DNA from: Sphaerisporangium fuscum
GTDB taxonomy: Bacteria > Actinomycetota > Actinomycetes > Streptosporangiales > Streptosporangiaceae
Direction of reading: 5' to 3'
DNA length: 64,000 bases
NCBI RefSeq assembly: GCF_018531465.1
Contig: NZ_JAHDTF010000020.1
Location: forward strand, 159,797 to 223,796
Shown here: one piece after another, positions 37,048 to 45,102 of the stretch
Position numbering within the stretch: the stretch's first letter is position 1
Layout: each line of letters starts with the position of its first letter
Made by a program: the position numbers and the translations under genes
Notes under the pieces: model-generated
Told to the model about the DNA's origin: nothing
Seen by the model: the letters and a program-made list of their open reading frames with translations, nothing else
Database searches by the model: none

Positions 37048-38018
37048 CCACGCTCACCCTGGCGAAGGCCATCAACGAGGGCCTCCGGGCCGCCATGGAG
37101 GACGACCCCAAGGTCCTCATCATGGGAGAGGACGTCGGCAAGCTCGGCGGCGTCTTCCGCGTCACGGACGGCCTGCAGAAGGACTTCGGCGAGAGCCGCG
37201 TCATCGACACCCCGCTCGCCGAGTCCGGGATCATCGGTACGGCCATCGGGCTCGCCCTGCGCGGCTACCGCCCGGTGTGCGAGATCCAGTTCGACGGGTT
37301 CGTGTTCCCCGCCGCCGACCAGATCATCACGCAGCTCGCCAAGATGCCGCTGCGCTCGCTCGGCAAGCTGAAGCTGCCCGTCGTCGTCCGCATCCCCTGC
37401 GGCGGCGGCATCGGCGCCGTCGAGCACCACAGCGAGTCGCCCGAGGCCCACTTCGTCCACACCGGCGGCCTGCGCGTGGTGGCCTGCTCCAACCCCGTCG
37501 ACGGCTACCACATGATCCAGCAGGCGATCCGCTGCGACGACCCGGTGATCTTCTTCGAGCCCAAGCGGCGCTACTGGGAGAAGGCCGACGTCGACAAGTC
37601 GGCCGTCCCGCTGCCGTTCGACCGGGGCCAGGTGGTCCGGCCGGGCACCGACGTGACCGTGCTGGCGTACGGGCCGATGGTGAAGACGTGCCTGGAGGCC
37701 GCCGCGGCGGTGGCCGAGGAGGGCCGCTCCCTGGAGGTCGTCGACCTGCGCACGCTGTCGCCGCTGGACACCGAGCTGATCTTCGAGTCGGTCAGGAAGA
37801 CGGGCCGGTGCGTGATCGCGCACGAGGCGCCGGTGACGTCCGGGCTCGGCGCCGAGATCGCCGCGCGGATCACCGAAACGTGCTTCTACAACCTGGAGGC
37901 GCCGGTGCTGCGAGTGGGCGGCTTCTCCACGCCCTACCCGCCGTCACGGCTGGAAGACCACTACCTTCCCGACCTCGACCGGGTGCTGGACGCGGTCGAC
38001 CGCACGTTCGCCTTCTAG
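37044..38018 (+). CDS. 2-oxoacid dehydrogenase E1 beta subunit
   Basis: 324 residues, the normal length. LAKAINEGLRAAMEDDPKVLIMGEDVGKLGGVFRVT is the typical start, with the conserved E1-beta stretch DTPLAESGIIGTAIGLALRGYRPVCEIQ and a late DLRTLSPLD. It forms the alpha2beta2 E1 with the preceding gene; the ATGA overlap implies translational coupling. The E2 gene follows after eight bases. Confidence 0.95.
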   Translation: MTTLTLAKAINEGLRAAMEDDPKVLIMGEDVGKLGGVFRVTDGLQKDFGESRVIDTPLAESGIIGTAIGLALRGYRPVCEIQFDGFVFPAADQIITQLAKMPLRSLGKLKLPVVVRIPCGGGIGAVEHHSESPEAHFVHTGGLRVVACSNPVDGYHMIQQAIRCDDPVIFFEPKRRYWEKADVDKSAVPLPFDRGQVVRPGTDVTVLAYGPMVKTCLEAAAAVAEEGRSLEVVDLRTLSPLDTELIFESVRKTGRCVIAHEAPVTSGLGAEIAARITETCFYNLEAPVLRVGGFSTPYPPSRLEDHYLPDLDRVLDAVDRTFAF

Positions 38019-38026
38019 GAGGGGCT

Positions 38027-39400
38027 GTGCTTCGAGAGTTCAAGCTCCCCGACGTGGGTGAAGGCCTGACCGAGGCCGAGATCGTCAAGTGGCACGTCTC
38101 GCCGGGCGATTCGGTGGTGATCAACCAGACCATCGTGGAGATCGAGACCGCGAAGGCCGTCGTCGAGCTGCCGTGCCCGTTCGAGGGGGTCGTCGCCTCG
38201 CTCATGGCGGCCGAGGGCGACACGGTCGACGTCGGCAAACCGATCATCGCGGTCGACACGGGCGAGGGGGCGTCGGCGCCGCGGGAGACGGCGCTCGCCG
38301 ACGACATGGTGCCCTCGCCTCCCCCGGAGGCGGTTGCCGAGGCCAAGCCCGAACGCCAGCCGGTGCTGGTGGGGTACGGCGTCAAGACGGGCGCCACCAC
38401 CCGCCGTCCCCGCAAGGGGCAGACCCCCGCCCCCCAGGCCGCGCAGAGCGCCTCTGCCCCCGCCCCGCAGGCCGTTCCCGCCCCGGTGGCGCCGGTCGCG
38501 CCCGCCGCCCCGCCAGGGGCGGGCAGGGCCGCGCCGGTGCACGTCCTGGCCAAGCCGCCGGTGCGCAAGCTGGCCAAGGACCTCGGCGTCGACCTCGCCG
38601 CCGTGACCGGCACCGGGCCGAACGGCTCGATCACCCGGGACGACGTCCACGCTGCCGCCGCCGAGCCCGTGGCCGCGCCCGGGTACGCCCTGCCGGCGCA
38701 GGGCGAGCGTGAGGAGCGCATCCCCGTCAAGGGCGTGCGGAAGGCGACGGCGGCCGCCATGGTCTCCTCCGCCTTCACCGCCCCGCACGTGACCGAGTTC
38801 CTCCAGGTCGACGTGACCGAGACGATGGACGCGGTACGGCGCCTGCGCGAGATGCCCGACTTCGCCGATGTGAAGGTCTCGCCGTTGCTGCTGGTGGCCA
38901 GGGCCCTGCTGACGGCCGTCCGGCGGTACCCGCTGATCAACTCCAGCTGGACCGGCGACGAGATCGTGGTGAAGCGGTACGTCAACCTGGGCATCGCCGC
39001 CGCCACACAGCGCGGCCTGATCGTCCCGAACATCAAGGACGCCCAGGCGCTGTCGCTGCCCGAGCTGGCCAGGGCGCTGGCCGAGCTGACCGAGAAGGCG
39101 AGGTCCGGGCGGTCGCAGCCGTCCGACCTCACCGGCGGCACGATCACCATCACGAACGTCGGCGTGTTCGGCGTCGACGCGGGAACGCCGATCCTCAACC
39201 CCGGCGAGGCGGCGATCCTGGCGTTCGGGCAGGTCCGCGACCTGCCGTGGGTGGTCGACGGCCAGATCGTGCCGCGCAAGGTGACCACGCTGGCGCTGTC
39301 GTTCGACCACAGAATCGTCGACGGCGAGCTCGGCTCGTACTTCCTGCGGGACGTCGGCGCGATGCTGCAGGACCCGCTGCGCATGCTCGCCTGGAGCTGA
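38027..39400 (+). CDS. dihydrolipoamide acyltransferase E2 component
   Basis: 457 residues from GTG 38027 (GGAGGGG upstream). One lipoyl domain (about 1-80) has the lipoylated lysine in VEIETAKAVVEL. A Pro/Ala linker follows, then an E3/E1-binding domain (VRKLAKDLGVDLAAVTGTGPNGSITRDDV) and the catalytic domain with SFDHRIVDGELGSYFL near the C-terminus. No E3 gene follows, so lipoamide dehydrogenase must be encoded elsewhere. A strong terminator closes the operon. Confidence 0.95.
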   Translation: MLREFKLPDVGEGLTEAEIVKWHVSPGDSVVINQTIVEIETAKAVVELPCPFEGVVASLMAAEGDTVDVGKPIIAVDTGEGASAPRETALADDMVPSPPPEAVAEAKPERQPVLVGYGVKTGATTRRPRKGQTPAPQAAQSASAPAPQAVPAPVAPVAPAAPPGAGRAAPVHVLAKPPVRKLAKDLGVDLAAVTGTGPNGSITRDDVHAAAAEPVAAPGYALPAQGEREERIPVKGVRKATAAAMVSSAFTAPHVTEFLQVDVTETMDAVRRLREMPDFADVKVSPLLLVARALLTAVRRYPLINSSWTGDEIVVKRYVNLGIAAATQRGLIVPNIKDAQALSLPELARALAELTEKARSGRSQPSDLTGGTITITNVGVFGVDAGTPILNPGEAAILAFGQVRDLPWVVDGQIVPRKVTTLALSFDHRIVDGELGSYFLRDVGAMLQDPLRMLAWS

Positions 39401-39420
39401 GCACCTCAAGACAGCGGTCC

Positions 39421-39453
39421 AAGGGCCCGGAAGGAACCTCCTTCCGGGCCCTT
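39421..39453 (+). terminator. intrinsic terminator closing the E1/E2 operon
   Basis: A perfect 15-bp stem starting AAGGGCCCGGAAGGA (39421-39435), loop ACC, second arm 39439-39453 followed by TCC. It separates the dehydrogenase operon from the RiPP genes. Confidence 0.88.
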
Positions 39454-39650
39454 TCCGTGTTTCCGAGCAGGCGTTCGCGACATAACGGCAGATCAGCGGC
39501 CTCGGCAAGTCGTCTCAAGTAGGCGGCAAAGTGCGTGGCAAGTTCCCTCCAAGTCCTGATCTCTAACTTCGTCATCACAAGCACGACGACAGGTTCTCCG
39601 AGACGAACGGGGAACCGAGAACCGCCGCGAAAGCGGGGGAAGGGAAGAAA

Positions 39651-39788
39651 ATATCGAAGATCAGCCTCGACGACCTGGCGTTCGACGGCGCCGAGCTGAC
39701 CGAGGCCGAGCTCGGCGAGGTCGCCGGCGGCCGCTGGTCCGTCAGCTGGACCACCGGCGGCAAGCCCTCCGAGTGGGTGAACAACTGA
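39651..39788 (+). CDS. RiPP precursor peptide with Gly-Gly leader, non-canonical start
   Basis: 45 residues if started at the ATA codon at 39651. Leader: S-K-I-S-L-D-D-L-A-F then an acidic helix ELTEAELGEVAGG ending in the double-glycine cleavage site (G26-G27). Proposed core: RWSVSWTTGGKPSEWVNN (18 residues; three Trp, one Glu, five Ser/Thr, one Lys). The frame is open from 39567 but contains no ATG, GTG, TTG or CTG before the leader. A purine run GGGGGAAGGGAAG precedes the ATA, which occupies the place of a normal start. The C39 exporter and ATP-grasp genes downstream support its role. A sequencing error at the start codon is possible. Confidence 0.8.
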   Translation: MSKISLDDLAFDGAELTEAELGEVAGGRWSVSWTTGGKPSEWVNN

Positions 39789-39890
39789 CCTGAGGCCGGT
39801 TCCACCGACCTTTGAGTGACCCGGTGGCGGGGCGGTGTCCATCCGCCTCGCCACTGCGGCATGTGAGGGAGCCGACCGGCTTCCGACCCG

Positions 39891-39912
39891 GCGGAGCCCC
39901 GAAGGGCTCCGC
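39891..39912 (+). promoter_or_regulatory. hairpin between precursor and ATP-grasp genes
   Basis: GCGGAGCCC (39891-39899), loop CGAA, GGGCTCCGC (39904-39912): a perfect 9-bp stem with a tetraloop and no T-run. RiPP operons often have such a partial terminator or stabilising stem so that precursor mRNA exceeds enzyme mRNA; this role is inferred from position. Confidence 0.6.
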
Positions 39913-39941
39913 TCCACGACCGCGACCAGGACGGGCCTGCC

Positions 39942-40961
39942 GTGATCCTCATCCTCAGCGACCTGCGCGACGACACCGTCGACATGGTGCTGCCCAAGCT
40001 CAAGCGCCTCGGTGTGCCCGTGACCTGGTGGGACAGCGGCGACTACCCGGCGAGGAGCCGGATGACGGTGGCCTTCCACGAAGGCGGGCACCGCCTCGAG
40101 CTCCACACCGAGGCCGGGACGCTCGACCTGTCCACCGTGACGGCCGTCTGGCGCAGGCGTCCGACGTCGTCGGCGGCCGCGGCGAACGTGACCGAACCCA
40201 GCCACCGGCAGCACGTCGAGTGGCAGGCGCGGTTCCTGCTCGACGGCGCCTGGGACCTCGTCCCGGCGCGATGGCTGCCCGCCCGGCGGGATCCCGAGCG
40301 GCAGGCGCACAACAAGATCATCCACATGGCCCGCGCCGCCGCGCTGGGCTTCGTGGTGCCCGAGACGACGTTCACCAACGACCCCGCCGAACTGCTCCCC
40401 GCGTACGAGCGCGCCCGCGGCGGCCTCGTCGCCAAGCAGATCAACTCCGACTCGTTCACCGTCGACGGCGCGGACCACCGCACGTACACCACCGTGATCA
40501 CTCGCCGGCATCTGACCTCGCGGCACCTGCTCCAGCACGAGCCGGTGATCCTCCAGCCGTACGTGCCCAAGGCCGTCGAGCTACGCGTGATCATCGTGGA
40601 GGACGAAGTCTTCGCCGCCGAGATCGACTCGCAGGCGTCCCGGACGGCACGGGAGGACTGGCGCCACTACGACGACGACCGGGTCAGGTACGCCGCGCAC
40701 GAGCTTCCGCCCGACGTGGCGAGGCGCTGCGTCGAGCTGGCCGCCTCCCTCGGGCTCACCTACGGGGCCGTCGACCTGATCCTCACCCCCGAAGGCGAGT
40801 ACGTCTTCCTGGAGATCAACCCCAACGGCGCCTGGGCGTTCCTGGAGACGCGCGCGGGCCTGCCCATCAGCGACGCCATCGCCGCCTGGCTGGCCAGGCA
40901 GGAGACCGTCGCCGGCGTGAACGTGAACCCGACCGCCCGACAGGAGAACCCCGATGAGTGA
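39942..40961 (+). CDS. graspetide-type ATP-grasp ligase (MvdD/RimK-like)
   Basis: 339 residues. It resembles the macrocyclases that join Ser/Thr/Lys side chains to Asp/Glu in omega-ester peptides. Motifs: VWRRRPTS, the segment NKIIHMARAAALGFVVPETTFTN, VAKQIN, QPYVPKAVELRVIIVEDEVFAAEIDSQ, YGAVDL and FLEINPNGAWAFLE, the last carrying the Mg-binding Glu and Asn. The start is GTG 39942 after AGGACGGG. It overlaps the next gene by eight bases. It is assigned to graspetide ligases rather than RimK because of the SQ, NPNGAW and precursor context; the exact subgroup is not determined. Confidence 0.88.
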   Translation: MILILSDLRDDTVDMVLPKLKRLGVPVTWWDSGDYPARSRMTVAFHEGGHRLELHTEAGTLDLSTVTAVWRRRPTSSAAAANVTEPSHRQHVEWQARFLLDGAWDLVPARWLPARRDPERQAHNKIIHMARAAALGFVVPETTFTNDPAELLPAYERARGGLVAKQINSDSFTVDGADHRTYTTVITRRHLTSRHLLQHEPVILQPYVPKAVELRVIIVEDEVFAAEIDSQASRTAREDWRHYDDDRVRYAAHELPPDVARRCVELAASLGLTYGAVDLILTPEGEYVFLEINPNGAWAFLETRAGLPISDAIAAWLARQETVAGVNVNPTARQENPDE

Positions 40962-41931
40962 CTTCGGCACCGAACTCGAGTCCGCCGTCGAGCTCCTGCG
41001 GAGGCTCCCGCGCAGGCGCGCCCAGGTGGAGGAGGCCCGCAGGGCCGCGGCCGAGTGGACGGCCGAGCATCCCGCCACCGGCGCGCAGCTCGTCGTCGAC
41101 GTGCGGCCCGGCACCCCCGTGGTCGACTACGATCTCCTCCTCGCCCACCCGGACGGCGGCACGGTCGCGCTGACCGCCCCCGCCGACGAGGGCGTCCCCT
41201 GGCTGATCGAGCACTCCACGCACTGGGCCGCGGGCCAGCTGGTCAGCGTCGGCGACGTCCATCTGTCGGTGGCGCAGGCCCTCACCATGCTCCGCTCGCT
41301 GTCCCGCAGGGGTCTCTCGCCGCACGACGAGATCGTCGAGCAATGCCTGATCCTCAACGAGGTGCTGAACGACGACGAACCGCTCGCCGTGGAGGACCTC
41401 CAGGCGGCGGCCGACGAGTTCCGCCGGGGACGCGGGCTGCACGACCGTACGGCGACCCTCGCCTGGCTGGAGCAGGTCGGCATGTCGCTGCCGCAGTTCG
41501 AGGAGTACGTCGGCGGCATCGCCCGCCGCTGCCGGTTCCGCCGTCGCAAGGAGGCGGAGCTGGCCCCGGCGTACCTCGCCGAGCACCGTTCCCGCTTCGA
41601 CCGGGTACGGGCACTGTGGGTGTCCGGTTCCGAGCCTCGCACGGCGGCCACGCCCGACGAGCTCCTGTGCCTCGCCGTCGTGAGCGGCGAGGCACAGGTC
41701 ACCATCGGCGACCGCTGGGCCGGGGACCTTCCCGAGCCGCTGAAGGACGCCGAGGCCGGCTCGGTCGTGGGACCCGTCGAGTACGAGGGCGCCCACTTCA
41801 CCGGCGCCCTGGTCGAGCGCCGCCCGGCCGAGGACGACGAGCCCACCCTCCAGGCCGCCGGACGGGCCGCCTTCGCCGACTGGCTCGCCGAACGCCGCCG
41901 CCACACCTCCGTCGAATGGCACTGGTCGTGA
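40954..41931 (+). CDS. PpiC-like peptide maturation protein
   Basis: 325 residues. The N-terminal half (about 1-130) is unlike known folds; the C-terminal part (about 200-325) resembles parvulin-type PpiC prolyl isomerases: YLAEHRSRFDRVRALWV, then EAGSVVGPVEYEGAHFTGALVERR and a final FADWLAERR. It has no signal peptide, so it acts in the cytoplasm. I recall a RiPP-associated family of this layout (TIGR04500) found with ATP-grasp or exporter genes. It could present or fold the precursor; the core contains one proline. It overlaps both neighbours. Confidence 0.75.
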   Translation: MSDFGTELESAVELLRRLPRRRAQVEEARRAAAEWTAEHPATGAQLVVDVRPGTPVVDYDLLLAHPDGGTVALTAPADEGVPWLIEHSTHWAAGQLVSVGDVHLSVAQALTMLRSLSRRGLSPHDEIVEQCLILNEVLNDDEPLAVEDLQAAADEFRRGRGLHDRTATLAWLEQVGMSLPQFEEYVGGIARRCRFRRRKEAELAPAYLAEHRSRFDRVRALWVSGSEPRTAATPDELLCLAVVSGEAQVTIGDRWAGDLPEPLKDAEAGSVVGPVEYEGAHFTGALVERRPAEDDEPTLQAAGRAAFADWLAERRRHTSVEWHWS

Positions 41932-42458
41932 GCCGCCCGATCTTCCGTGAGGAGGCGCTGCGCCGCTACAGCGATCCCTCCAGGCGTGACAGCAAACCTC
42001 TCCTCATCAGTGGTGGATGGTTCGTCCTGTTGTGGGCACTACTCGCCCTCCTCGGCGCGGCCGGGGCGGCCCTGGCGCTCGTCCAGGTGCCGGACCTGAC
42101 CACCGTCCAGGCCACCGTCACCCGGTACGCGGCCTCGCCCGCGCCTCGTCTCGACGTGACGGCCCAGATGCCGCAGGACCGTCCTGTGCCGCACCCGGGT
42201 GACCCCGCCACCGTACGGCTCACCGGGTGGCGCCGGCCGCTCGACTGCCAGGTCGCCGACGCGGGCGGCGCCGTGGTGGAGGCGGAGCAGCTCAGGAAGC
42301 GTTTCGGCACCGCGGCGGGGCCCGCGCGCCTCGCCGTCCTCGCCTGCCGGATCTCCCCCGGGGAGGACGGGCCCACGCTCGTCCGCCGGGCCGGGCAGGC
42401 CGTCGTCCGCACCGGCACCGTGGCCGCCGGGTCCCTGCTGTTCGGAGGTGACGCGTGA
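41928..42458 (+). CDS. short HlyD-like membrane-fusion protein
   Basis: 176 residues. A cytoplasmic start SRPIFREEALRRYSD is followed by one membrane helix (GGWFVLLWALLALLGAAGAALALV, about 26-49) and a small extracellular part ending TGTVAAGSLLFGG. The layout is that of HlyD/bacteriocin-secretion accessory proteins, but the coiled-coil hairpin and most of the barrel are missing; family members are usually 300-450 residues. It overlaps the preceding stop by four bases (GTGA). It presumably assists the C39 exporter across the thick Gram-positive wall. Confidence 0.7.
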   Translation: MSRPIFREEALRRYSDPSRRDSKPLLISGGWFVLLWALLALLGAAGAALALVQVPDLTTVQATVTRYAASPAPRLDVTAQMPQDRPVPHPGDPATVRLTGWRRPLDCQVADAGGAVVEAEQLRKRFGTAAGPARLAVLACRISPGEDGPTLVRRAGQAVVRTGTVAAGSLLFGGDA

Positions 42459-42507
42459 ACCGTCCCCGTGCCGGTCTTTCCTGGACCAGATCTCGCAGGA
42501 GGGTCTC

Positions 42508-44775
42508 GTGAGGAAGCGCGTGCCGGTCCTCCTGCAGAACAGCGTGTCCGAATGCGGGGCGGCGTGCCTCGCCATGGTGCTCTCCTACCACGGGCACCGG
42601 ATCTCGCTGCAGGAGCTCACCGACCGGCTGCAGGTCGGCAGGGACGGTCTCACGGCGCTCGCCATCGTCGCGGGCGCCCGCGAGTCGGGGCTGAACGCCA
42701 AGGCCTTCTCGCTGGAGCCCGAAGACCTCGCCCGCATCCCCATGCCCGCCGTGGTGCACTGGGAGTTCAACCACTTCGTCGTGGTGGAGCGGTGGGCGCC
42801 CGACCGGGTCGACATCGTCGACCCCGGGCTCGGCAGACGCCGGCTGACCGCCGAGGAGTTCAACGAGGGCTTCACCGGCGTCGTGCTCGCCTTCGAGCCG
42901 GGCCCGGCGTTCCGGCGCGGACGCTCCAGCGCGGCGAGCACGTGGCGGCGGCAGTTCCTCAAGACCCTCCTCATGCGCCGGCGTGGCCTGCTCGCGCAGG
43001 TCGTGCTGGCGTCACTGCTGCTTCAGGTGCTCGGGCTGGCACTCCCGCTGTTCTCGCAGGTGCTGGTGGACCAGGTGCTGCCCATGGGCGCCGGCACGCT
43101 CCTCGCCGTGCTCGGCGGCGGGATCCTGCTCGCCACGCTGACGCAGTTCGTCGTCGGGGCGCTGCGATCGATGCTCCTGGTCGCCGTCAGGGCCGGCGCC
43201 GACGCCGAGCTGACCAGGGGAGTGGTGTCCCACCTGATCACTTTGCCGTACAGGTACTTCGCGCTCAGAGGCACCGGCGACCTGGTCACCAGGGCGAGCA
43301 GTGTCGCCGTCCTGCGGGAGATGCTCACCGGGCAGATCCTCTCGGCCCTGCTCGACGGGCCGCTGGCCGTCGGCTACCTGATCATCGTCTTCGTGCGGGA
43401 CCCGTTGTTCGGCGCCTGCCTGGCCGGTGTCGCGCTGCTGCAGCTCGTGCTGCTGCTGGCGACCACCCGCCGGGTCAACTACCTCGCCCAGCAGGAGCTG
43501 ACCGCGTTCTCGGCCACCCAGAGCCACCTGATCCAGGCCATCGGCGGGATCGAGACCCTCAAGGCCTCCGGCGCCGAAGGCCACGCGGTCGAGCAGTGGT
43601 CCAAGAACTTCACCACCCAGCTCAACGCCGACGTCCGGGGCGGCATCACCCAGGGACTGCTGGAGGCGACCCTCGGCGCGATCCGCGTGCTCGCCCCGCT
43701 CGGCCTGCTCTGGGTGGGGGCCTGGCGGGTGCTCGACGGAGAGCTGACCCTCGGGACGCTTCTCGCCCTCAACGCCGTCGCCGTCGCCGCGCTCACCCCG
43801 CTGTCGTCGCTGATGACGAGCCTGCAGAGCCTCCAGCAGGCCGGCGCGCACTTCGACCGGCTCTCCGACATCCTCGCCTCCGACCCCGAGCCGTCCCAGG
43901 GCATCGAGGTCCTGCGGCTGCGCGGCGCCGTCGAGCTGCGGGGCGTCGGCTTCCGGTACGACCCGCGTGCGCCCTGGACCCTCCAGGACATCTCACTGAA
44001 GATCGCGCCCGGGCAGAAGGTGGCCCTGGTGGGCTCGTCCGGGTCGGGCAAGAGCACCCTGGCCCGGCTGCTGCTGGCCCTCCACGCGCCGACCACCGGC
44101 GAGATCCTCTACGACGGGGTGCCGATGGGAGAGCTGAACCTCCGCACGCTGCGGAGGCAGTTCGGCGTCGTCACCCAGGACCCGTCCCTGTTCACCGGCA
44201 CGATCAGGGAGAACATCGCGCTCAACGACCCCGGCGCGTCCTTCGACCGCATCGTCGAGGCGGCGAGGACCGCGCGCCTGGACGCCGAGATCCGTGAGAT
44301 GCCGATGGGGTACGAGACCATGCTCACCGAGGGTGCGGGCCTTTCCGGCGGCCAGCGGCAGCGGCTCGCGCTGGCGCGGGCCCTGCTGTCCAGGCCGAAG
44401 ATCCTTTTGCTCGACGAGGCGACCAGCAACCTCGACAGCGAGAGCGAGGCGGCCATCGAGGCCCACCTCGCCCAGCTCACCCAGACCAGGATCGTCATCG
44501 CCCACCGGTTGAGCACGATCCGCGACGCCGACCTCATCCTCGTGGTCGACGGCGGCCACATCGCCGAGCGCGGCACCCACGAGGAACTCCTGGCCCAGGG
44601 CGGCCGCTACGCCGCCCTGGTGGCCGCCCAGACGAACGACGGCGTGCCCGCTCACGCCGCACAGACGCGGCTGGTGAGGAGGGAGGCCGCCCGCCCGCTG
44701 CCCGACCGGTCCGACGCCGCCCACCCGGCCCGTGAGACGGTGGAGTACCGGGTGGTGCGGGAGACGGGGGCGTGA
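42508..44775 (+). CDS. C39 peptidase-containing ABC exporter (PCAT)
   Basis: 755 residues. The N-terminal peptidase C39 domain has C16 (SECGAAC), H89 (NHFVV) and D105 (DIVDPG), the triad that cleaves after Gly-Gly leaders. Six membrane helices span about 155-450. The ATPase has Walker A GSSGSGKST, signature LSGGQRQR and Walker B ILLLDEATS. It should remove the leader of the 39651 precursor and export the modified core. The GTG at 42508 has GGAGG upstream. The C-terminal 40 residues are a non-conserved tail. No terminator was seen directly after it. Confidence 0.95.
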   Translation: MRKRVPVLLQNSVSECGAACLAMVLSYHGHRISLQELTDRLQVGRDGLTALAIVAGARESGLNAKAFSLEPEDLARIPMPAVVHWEFNHFVVVERWAPDRVDIVDPGLGRRRLTAEEFNEGFTGVVLAFEPGPAFRRGRSSAASTWRRQFLKTLLMRRRGLLAQVVLASLLLQVLGLALPLFSQVLVDQVLPMGAGTLLAVLGGGILLATLTQFVVGALRSMLLVAVRAGADAELTRGVVSHLITLPYRYFALRGTGDLVTRASSVAVLREMLTGQILSALLDGPLAVGYLIIVFVRDPLFGACLAGVALLQLVLLLATTRRVNYLAQQELTAFSATQSHLIQAIGGIETLKASGAEGHAVEQWSKNFTTQLNADVRGGITQGLLEATLGAIRVLAPLGLLWVGAWRVLDGELTLGTLLALNAVAVAALTPLSSLMTSLQSLQQAGAHFDRLSDILASDPEPSQGIEVLRLRGAVELRGVGFRYDPRAPWTLQDISLKIAPGQKVALVGSSGSGKSTLARLLLALHAPTTGEILYDGVPMGELNLRTLRRQFGVVTQDPSLFTGTIRENIALNDPGASFDRIVEAARTARLDAEIREMPMGYETMLTEGAGLSGGQRQRLALARALLSRPKILLLDEATSNLDSESEAAIEAHLAQLTQTRIVIAHRLSTIRDADLILVVDGGHIAERGTHEELLAQGGRYAALVAAQTNDGVPAHAAQTRLVRREAARPLPDRSDAAHPARETVEYRVVRETGA

Positions 44776-44801
44776 CACGGCGGCACGCCGGTCACCCGTG
44801 T

Positions 44802-44951
44802 TCAGAAGTCGACGCGCATGACCACGCGCCGGAGCGTGGGCGCGCTCACCTGGGTGAAGCCCGCGTCGGCGAAGACGTCGCGGCTGCCGACGTGGAGTTC
44901 GCCCCAGGTGACCTCCACACCGGGCTGCGTGATCATCGGGTAGCCCTCCCC
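44802..44951 (-). pseudogene. 3' remnant of a GNAT acetyltransferase gene
   Basis: Only the last 50 codons remain: EGYPMITQPG, VTWGELHVGS and a closing RRVVMRVDF, which is the standard C-terminus of an actinobacterial GNAT subfamily. An in-frame stop (44952-44954) lies immediately upstream of where family similarity ends, and the whole acetyl-CoA-binding core is missing. It faces away from the WYL fragment starting six bases further on. Confidence 0.7.
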
Positions 44952-44957
44952 TCACCG

Positions 44958-45102
44958 GGCGGATCCGGCTACCGCATGTGCCCGGAGGCCGAACGGGTCA
45001 TGGACGTCGACCCGTGGGTCGTCGTCGTGCGCCGCGGCAGGTGGTATCTCCTGTGCTGGTCCCACACCAGGAACGCCCGCAGGGTGGAACTACAGGAGGC
45101 CG
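44958..45102 (+). pseudogene. internal remnant of a WYL-domain regulator gene
   Basis: Codons from 44958 give GSGYRMCPEAE, then DVDPWVVVVRRGRWYLLCWSH and TRNARRV, the core of a WYL domain of YafY/DeoR-type regulators. The helix-turn-helix part is absent and after ARRV the sequence leaves the family. Together with the GNAT remnant it looks like the two outer pieces of a divergent gene pair whose 5' ends were deleted. Confidence 0.65.

Noticed and set aside
39400..39575. Minus-strand frame starting MTKLEIRTWRELATHFAAY upstream of the RiPP precursor, which looks protein-like
   Set aside because: It uses TTA, TTG, AGA and CTT codons unlike real genes here, has no good ribosome site, runs through the terminator at 39421-39453 and then antisense through the E2 gene. 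Its normal-looking composition comes from the lower GC of the intergenic region.
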